From Alitta virens (lineage: Eukaryota > Annelida > Polychaeta > Phyllodocida > Nereididae), in assembly GCA_932294295.1 (NCBI GenBank), contig OW028582.1, positions 186,001-250,000 on the forward strand: a stretch of 64,000 nucleotides of DNA. The letters are read 5' to 3'. Both the position numbers and the translations under genes were made by a program. The notes under the pieces were generated by a model that ran no database searches, was not told where the DNA came from, and worked only from the letters and a program-made list of their open reading frames with translations. Shown piece by piece: positions 59,631-64,000 of the stretch. Position 1 is the stretch's first letter, and every line of letters starts with the position of its first letter.

Positions 59631-60704
59631 ATGGGGAAGATATTTCTATTGGTTGCATTTTGCATGCATGGACTACCGGAGTGTCGCAGTAAGTACAGCT
59701 ATACTGAATATATATTTCTAGCATCAGGATTTAACTTAGTTGATGTATCAATATGGGTAACGAGTCATTTCGTAGACATGCCAAATGGTCGTCAGCCAAT
59801 TTCGTTGACAACCATTTCGTTGACAACCAACCCGTTGACATAAAGACAGCAAACTCATTGACAATCAACACCCTCGGCCTAACCATCTTATTGACAGAAA
59901 ATCGTTGTTATACCAACTCGTTGACCTGTCGACGAGTTGGTATTGCTAACTCATTGACACCGGTTTTTCCCGGCCGTCGGCCTCCCCTTGCCCCCCTCGA
60001 TCATGGTTTTCTTGTATTTTCTTCGTTAATTTTTGGTGTAAAGCAATATAATGGACATCCTTTTATAGATCTCATTCATACGAATAATTTCAGGGCAAGT
60101 ATTCCGCTGTGGAAGCTTTATAACGACCGAGTAATCGTCAGAGTCAGACTTTTCGACAAATTTCTTTTGAATCAGTTATGTTATTGCTATTATCATGATG
60201 CATGAAACTGGAGACAATGTAAATAAATAAGCAAACAAACAAACAAAACCTTCCTTTGACTCCATTGTATTGATTAACTTTTGATATATTCAGGTGCACC
60301 TGATCGGGCAGTGATCGGAAATGCCCTTGCGGAAGGACGGGCTAACCAAGAGAGTGCAAATGATATTTTGAGACGAAGGGGCAGTGCGGTTGAGGCTGAG
60401 GACCTTCTTGTCAGGTTTGATGACAACCTGCAAAACCTACGATCACTGACGGATGCATTTGATGCTATTGACCTTCAAAATCAACAAATGTGTAATCTAC
60501 AGAGAGAAATGCGCAGAGTGTATGTTAGACTAAATCAAGACAGGGAGAAACTTCGAGAAATGCTAAGGGCTGAGAACGACAGGTACCAAGCAGCCATTGT
60601 GAGGACCAGTCAGCCTGGACGGCCTAAAGTGGAGATCACACGGGACCAACTGCTAATATTTCAACAGCTTGGATTTCCATGGACTGCTATGGCCAGAATG
60701 TTAG
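59631..60704 (+). CDS. Integrase-like (transposon-derived) gene, first two coding exons, partial
   Basis: Exon 1 (59631-59688) encodes MGKIFLLVAFCMHGLPECR, which looks like a signal peptide, and ends at GTAAGT in phase 1. Exon 2 (60294-60704) follows a GATATATTCAG acceptor in matching phase. It encodes 136 residues: a mostly helical segment (NLQREMRRVYVRLNQDREKL, probable coiled coil), then GRPKVEITRDQLLIFQQLGF and PWTAMARMLG, ending at GTGAGT in phase 1. The GRPK...LGF-W-x-x-(I/M)-A-x-(M/L)-LG pattern is, from memory, the helix-turn-helix in front of the integrase core in widespread animal proteins derived from DDE transposons. The integrase core is not visible in the remaining 3.3 kb, so it lies beyond the window, is in exons I missed, or has been lost. 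A secretory signal before a DNA-binding motif is odd, so exon 1 may belong to another transcript. Confidence 0.6.
59765..59965. repeat. Irregular CGTTGAC-motif repeats in the intron
   Basis: TTTCGTTGACAACCA-like words occur around 59802, 59817, 59832, 59855, 59889, 59918 and 59953. A short palindrome around ACCAACTCGTTGAC and its inverted GACGAGTTGGT lies at 59911-59941. They may be terminal subrepeats of a decayed transposon. Confidence 0.5.
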
Positions 60705-62010
60705 GTGAGTAATCATTCTTATATTACTTGACAACATCAAATAACGTGTTTTCTTTTCTGTTGGAGGACTGTTAAGGTGGTGGGGGAGGGGGTTGGGGGG
60801 TTATGCAACACAATTCATATATTATGTTTAATTTCAGTAAATACATGTCTTGATTACAGAACTGATTGCTATATGGTGTTGAGAGTCAGCATCAATTATG
60901 TAAGCCTGTCCGACCATGCATGTACAATGAATTTCAATTGAATAAAGTTCATGGTAACCTAATTAATAAGGTCACGCTACAAGGCCAGACCTTTGCAGTG
61001 ACTCTTTCTACTGCAAGACTTAGCCCCCTCCCTCTTCCGACAGTGTAGGTTTAGCTAGGACAGTGCAGTGCCATAACACATTCCTCTCCTTCTTCTCGCC
61101 TCATTTTCTCTTCTCTCTTCATTTCCTCCTCTTATCCCAGGAATCTCTGGTACAATATAAAAGTTTTGAGAATTTCGTTTAATATGGCCACTGACCCCAT
61201 ACCCCATGATCAGGTGATTCTTAAGTTGCTGCAGGTGTGAGATACCACTGCAACACGCTTGGCCACTACTTGGTTGTATACATAGCATGGAGCCTACCCA
61301 AGAGAGACTTGGCCCCTAAACTAGTGTTGCACGACACTACCAACCCCTATTCACAGTTGACTCCATGGTTAACAGTGTTCAAATTGTGTTTGAATTGAGA
61401 AAAATATTTTTAAGATTGCATTAAACATATCAGTCAGTTTATCATAGTCCCACACACCAAGTGGCATAAAATTCCCGTATACTTTTAATGATAATGCACT
61501 TATACTCACGCAATATGCAGTAATACCTTGTGTATATATATATATACATATCTTGGCTATGGCTAAGAACATTTGGAATAAATAGAAATAAATAATTTAT
61601 ATCGTTTCTTAAGCAAAACTCGTCCATAACTGCACATACATGCCTGAAACTTTGCCTGAGTATGTCTGAAATAGTGTCTTTTGGGGGTGTCATCTCTATA
61701 GATAACATGGAATTTGCATAATAAAGTGCAAAATCGTTTTCAAAACATGATTAAATCTCACATGATTGAAATTTTGCAAATAACACAGCTACATAACATC
61801 TATATCATTCTATTTTCTAACTAATAGAGAATCTGGAAAAATGCCAAAAATCTTGTTAAAATATACTTTCGGAGCAAAACTCTTAGCACTGATATATACT
61901 GCCGTGATAAAAAGGGAAGCCAAATATCTCCGTAAATATTATATACTTCCTATTAATATATAAAAAGCCGTTTTTTAAAGTCACATCATTATATAACGAC
62001 TGTATTTGAT
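60705..62010. other. Downstream region, no further exon recognised
   Basis: AT-rich sequence following the donor at 60705. A diverged half-copy of the 24-bp palindrome (GACTCCATGG) lies at about 61359. No exon continuing the integrase-like frame could be recognised. Confidence 0.35.
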
Positions 62011-62014
62011 GAAC

Positions 62015-62310
62015 ATGTTAATATGTTTTATATATGTAAAATATAACTATATATTTCGAACCCACTATGCTGCTTCCAGCTTTCTTTTGAAACTTTATAA
62101 CTGAATTAATTGTTGATTTCCAACAGAGAATGCCATAATTGAGATACAGCATGAATAAGCTATGATATAAAGTGAGGCAGATATCCTCCATGATAAAATC
62201 TCGGAAGTATAACAAATGGGAGAGGTAGTTAAATTATTCATAGCAAGAGGTTGGTGGAAATTAGTCCGTTGCTGATTTTTTTTTAATAATGAAATATATT
62301 TATCTGTTTT
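62015..62310 (-). pseudogene. LINE reverse transcriptase fragment
   Basis: The minus-strand frame reads LTLYHSLFMLYLNYGILCWK then INSVIKFQKKAGSSI. This is the thumb-region signature of non-LTR reverse transcriptases (LY-x-SL-x-x-x-YLNYG-x-x-x-W ... Q-K-K-A). Frames before and after are interrupted, so it is a decayed copy. Confidence 0.65.
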
Positions 62311-62354
62311 CAAGCATTTTCCATGATATGGATAATTTAATTATTCCTGAGCAT

Positions 62355-62950
62355 TGAATAACAAAAATACACCGACTGAGTAAGGTATTAGGTGGACAAC
62401 AGCTTTATGGATAATACACTAAGATGAATTCACTTTGCTGAGTAGTTGTTGAGAAATAGCTATATTACTGCCAGTGCATTATTATGTGGTGTTTATCTTA
62501 ATTTAGTACACATGCCACAGCAAACCATGAATATAGATAACATCATTTTATTTGGCAGAACATTTACTTATAACTTAGCATAATTTAATTGTGTGGGTTT
62601 GTGTGGGTTTCATGTAACGACAGTGTGAAAAGAAAATCAGTAATTTTTTTTTTAACTGCATGTGCCAAAAATGCTTTTATTTTCACAAGAAAAGTCTCTG
62701 ATTGTAGATCACAAAAGTGGCTTTTATGTGGGTATGAAATAAATACATTTAATTGTGTAAATAACTATAGAGAAGCATTTCTGCTCAGGAAAGTTACTTT
62801 TAATGAGCAGAGATTCAATTTCTAGGGCCACTGCCTACACCCAGCCTGCACTACTTTCATTGCCCTCTAACTTAATTGCTTAATATGAGGATTTCAAAGT
62901 CAAACTCTGCGTAAACCTGTGAAATATGAAGAAATACTGATCTTTATTAG
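62355..62950 (+). repeat. Dispersed repeat, copy B (~600 bp)
   Basis: Second copy of the repeat at 37375-37990, in the same orientation and co-linear through AGGGCCACTGCCT and AACCTGTGAAA. Differences are scattered substitutions and small indels. Confidence 0.7.
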
Positions 62951-63300
62951 GGAATGTTCAGGTCACAAATTCCCTGGTTCTCTGTATTGCTCCCTCTTCC
63001 CCTCCCTGTTACTTTCACAATTTGTAACTTCAAAATGATGTCATATTTTAAAACTTCCTGCTTCTAAATTGAATAAATTTTGTTTTATATTCAATTAAGT
63101 GTGTAATCTCTCTTGTGGAACTCTGGACAAGGCCCAATTTGCAGCCCACTAAACAGGGTCATTTATGTAAATTGCACTTTTTTGGCATTCATATATCTAT
63201 GTGACTTGGATTATTTTTTCTGAATAACTATATCAATTTCCAAGTATTATATGTTTAACAATGTTACACTTCAGGTATATACACCAATAAATAGATTATA

Positions 63301-63618
63301 CTAACTAGCTACAAGTTGCTGCAAGCTCATCCAGTGCACATGGCAAAGTTGCGCCATCTTGGAGTTTACCCCTTTATCTAAAAAAGGTTTTTTGGAGCTT
63401 AGGCCCATGTAAAAGAGCACAAAAAACTGAGGGAGTTTACCAAATTCCATAGCTTGGCCCACTCTGTAATGATATTCATGCTGAGAGCCTCCACTCTGTT
63501 TATCACAAAGGTTGTGATTCATGATTAGGCCATCATGTATAAGTCCAGTATAACATAACATTATGGGGTACTGATATTTTTCATCTATGCCCTTAGCAAT
63601 GGCAAGTAGGGCCGTCAA
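63301..63618 (-). CDS. Unrecognised open frame, possible exon
   Basis: A 106-codon open stretch on the minus strand without an ATG start (it opens on TTG, just after an AG-containing ACAG that could be an acceptor). Composition is protein-like in places (QHEYHYRVGQAMEFGKLPQF) but no family or motif is recognised and no partner exon was found. Treat as weak. Confidence 0.25.
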   Translation of the reverse strand: MTALLAIAKGIDEKYQYPIMLCYTGLIHDGLIMNHNLCDKQSGGSQHEYHYRVGQAMEFGKLPQFFVLFYMGLSSKKPFLDKGVNSKMAQLCHVHWMSLQQLVAS

Positions 63619-64000
63619 ATCAACCTGTTTTACCCCAGGAAGAGTATCCCGTTAAATGGCAGTATTAGAATAGATGAACCCCGTTTTATTGTAATATTGT
63701 CCAAAAAAAGTGTATATACCTAAATACATGCGTAGTGAACTTGAATCTGTAGCTAATTAGTGACAATAAATTAATTGCAAATTAATTAAATGATTACTTC
63801 ATAGCTAGGCCCCACTCTAGCTAAATCGGTAATGCCTCGGAACTGGCAAATTATTTGATGACTATCCTAAGAATCGAGTATGTACACAGTAACTTAGAAT
63901 GCCAAATTGACAGAGAAAAAACAAAAAAAACTGGGAAATAAATAATATATAATAAAACCTAAGTCTAGCTGTCGAGTAAGTGAATTATCAAATAAACAGT
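63619..64000. other. Right edge, no feature recognised
   Basis: AT-rich sequence without repeats or open frames of note. Confidence 0.4.

Noticed and set aside
61319..61380. GACTCCATGG at about 61359 as another palindromic element
   Set aside because: Only the right arm is present and no matching left arm or direct repeat was found.
1..64000. CRISPR-like array or bacterial defence system
   Set aside because: The tandem arrays have no unique spacers, no cas-like genes are present, and the introns and element types are eukaryotic.

Overview
The window is nuclear DNA of an animal, most likely a marine invertebrate. It is AT-rich, the genes are split by GT-AG introns (some over 5 kb), and intergenic space is long and full of transposon remnants, tRNA-like SINE modules, LINE 3' ends, microsatellites and about twenty poly(G)/poly(C) tracts. 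The exact phylum cannot be fixed from sequence alone. There is no bacterial-type gene organisation, rRNA, tRNA gene or CRISPR.

Layout. 1-2685 is a tandem array of about 46-bp monomers in a higher-order pattern. 2977-3223 is a possible small membrane-protein terminal exon. 4010-6645 is a second tandem array, of about 157-bp monomers. 6.6-14.7 kb is gene-poor, with a SINE-like module, two LINE fragments and a small foldback. 14727-15042 is a 316-bp MITE with a perfect 8-bp target duplication. 46 bp later comes a 5.9-kb DNA transposon (15089-21009) of the ISL2EU/IS4EU type. It carries a THAP plus DDE transposase gene on + and a convergent SAP-SWIM-YqaJ nuclease gene on -, with motif-rich inverted ends and a 2-bp TC duplication.

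Host-type genes. I assembled three by joining exons whose phases and splice sites agree. (a) Minus strand, 32374 to 23893: four coding exons, 210 aa, a complete C3HC4 RING finger followed by TRAF-type zinc-finger modules, probably an E3 ubiquitin ligase. (b) Minus strand, 58982 to 42602: fifteen exons, 464 aa, in frame throughout, with a helix resembling those before UBX/HECT modules in invertebrate ubiquitin-related proteins but no UBX or HECT domain. It contains a tandemly duplicated 21-22 codon exon, and a 215-bp hAT-like MITE sits between two of the copies. (c) Plus strand, from 59631: a signal-peptide-like first exon joined in phase to an exon with coiled coil and a helix-turn-helix like that in front of integrase-core proteins; the rest was not found. 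Genes b and c are divergent, with starts about 650 bp apart.

Most unusual signal. A family of tiny palindromes (22-30 bp, ideal form CATGGAGTC-6 nt-GACTCCATG) occurs seven times between 25.6 and 58.5 kb. Each is flanked by its own 7-bp direct repeat, perfect in six of seven. They look like transposed units consisting of little more than two fused inverted ends, and I do not recognise the family.
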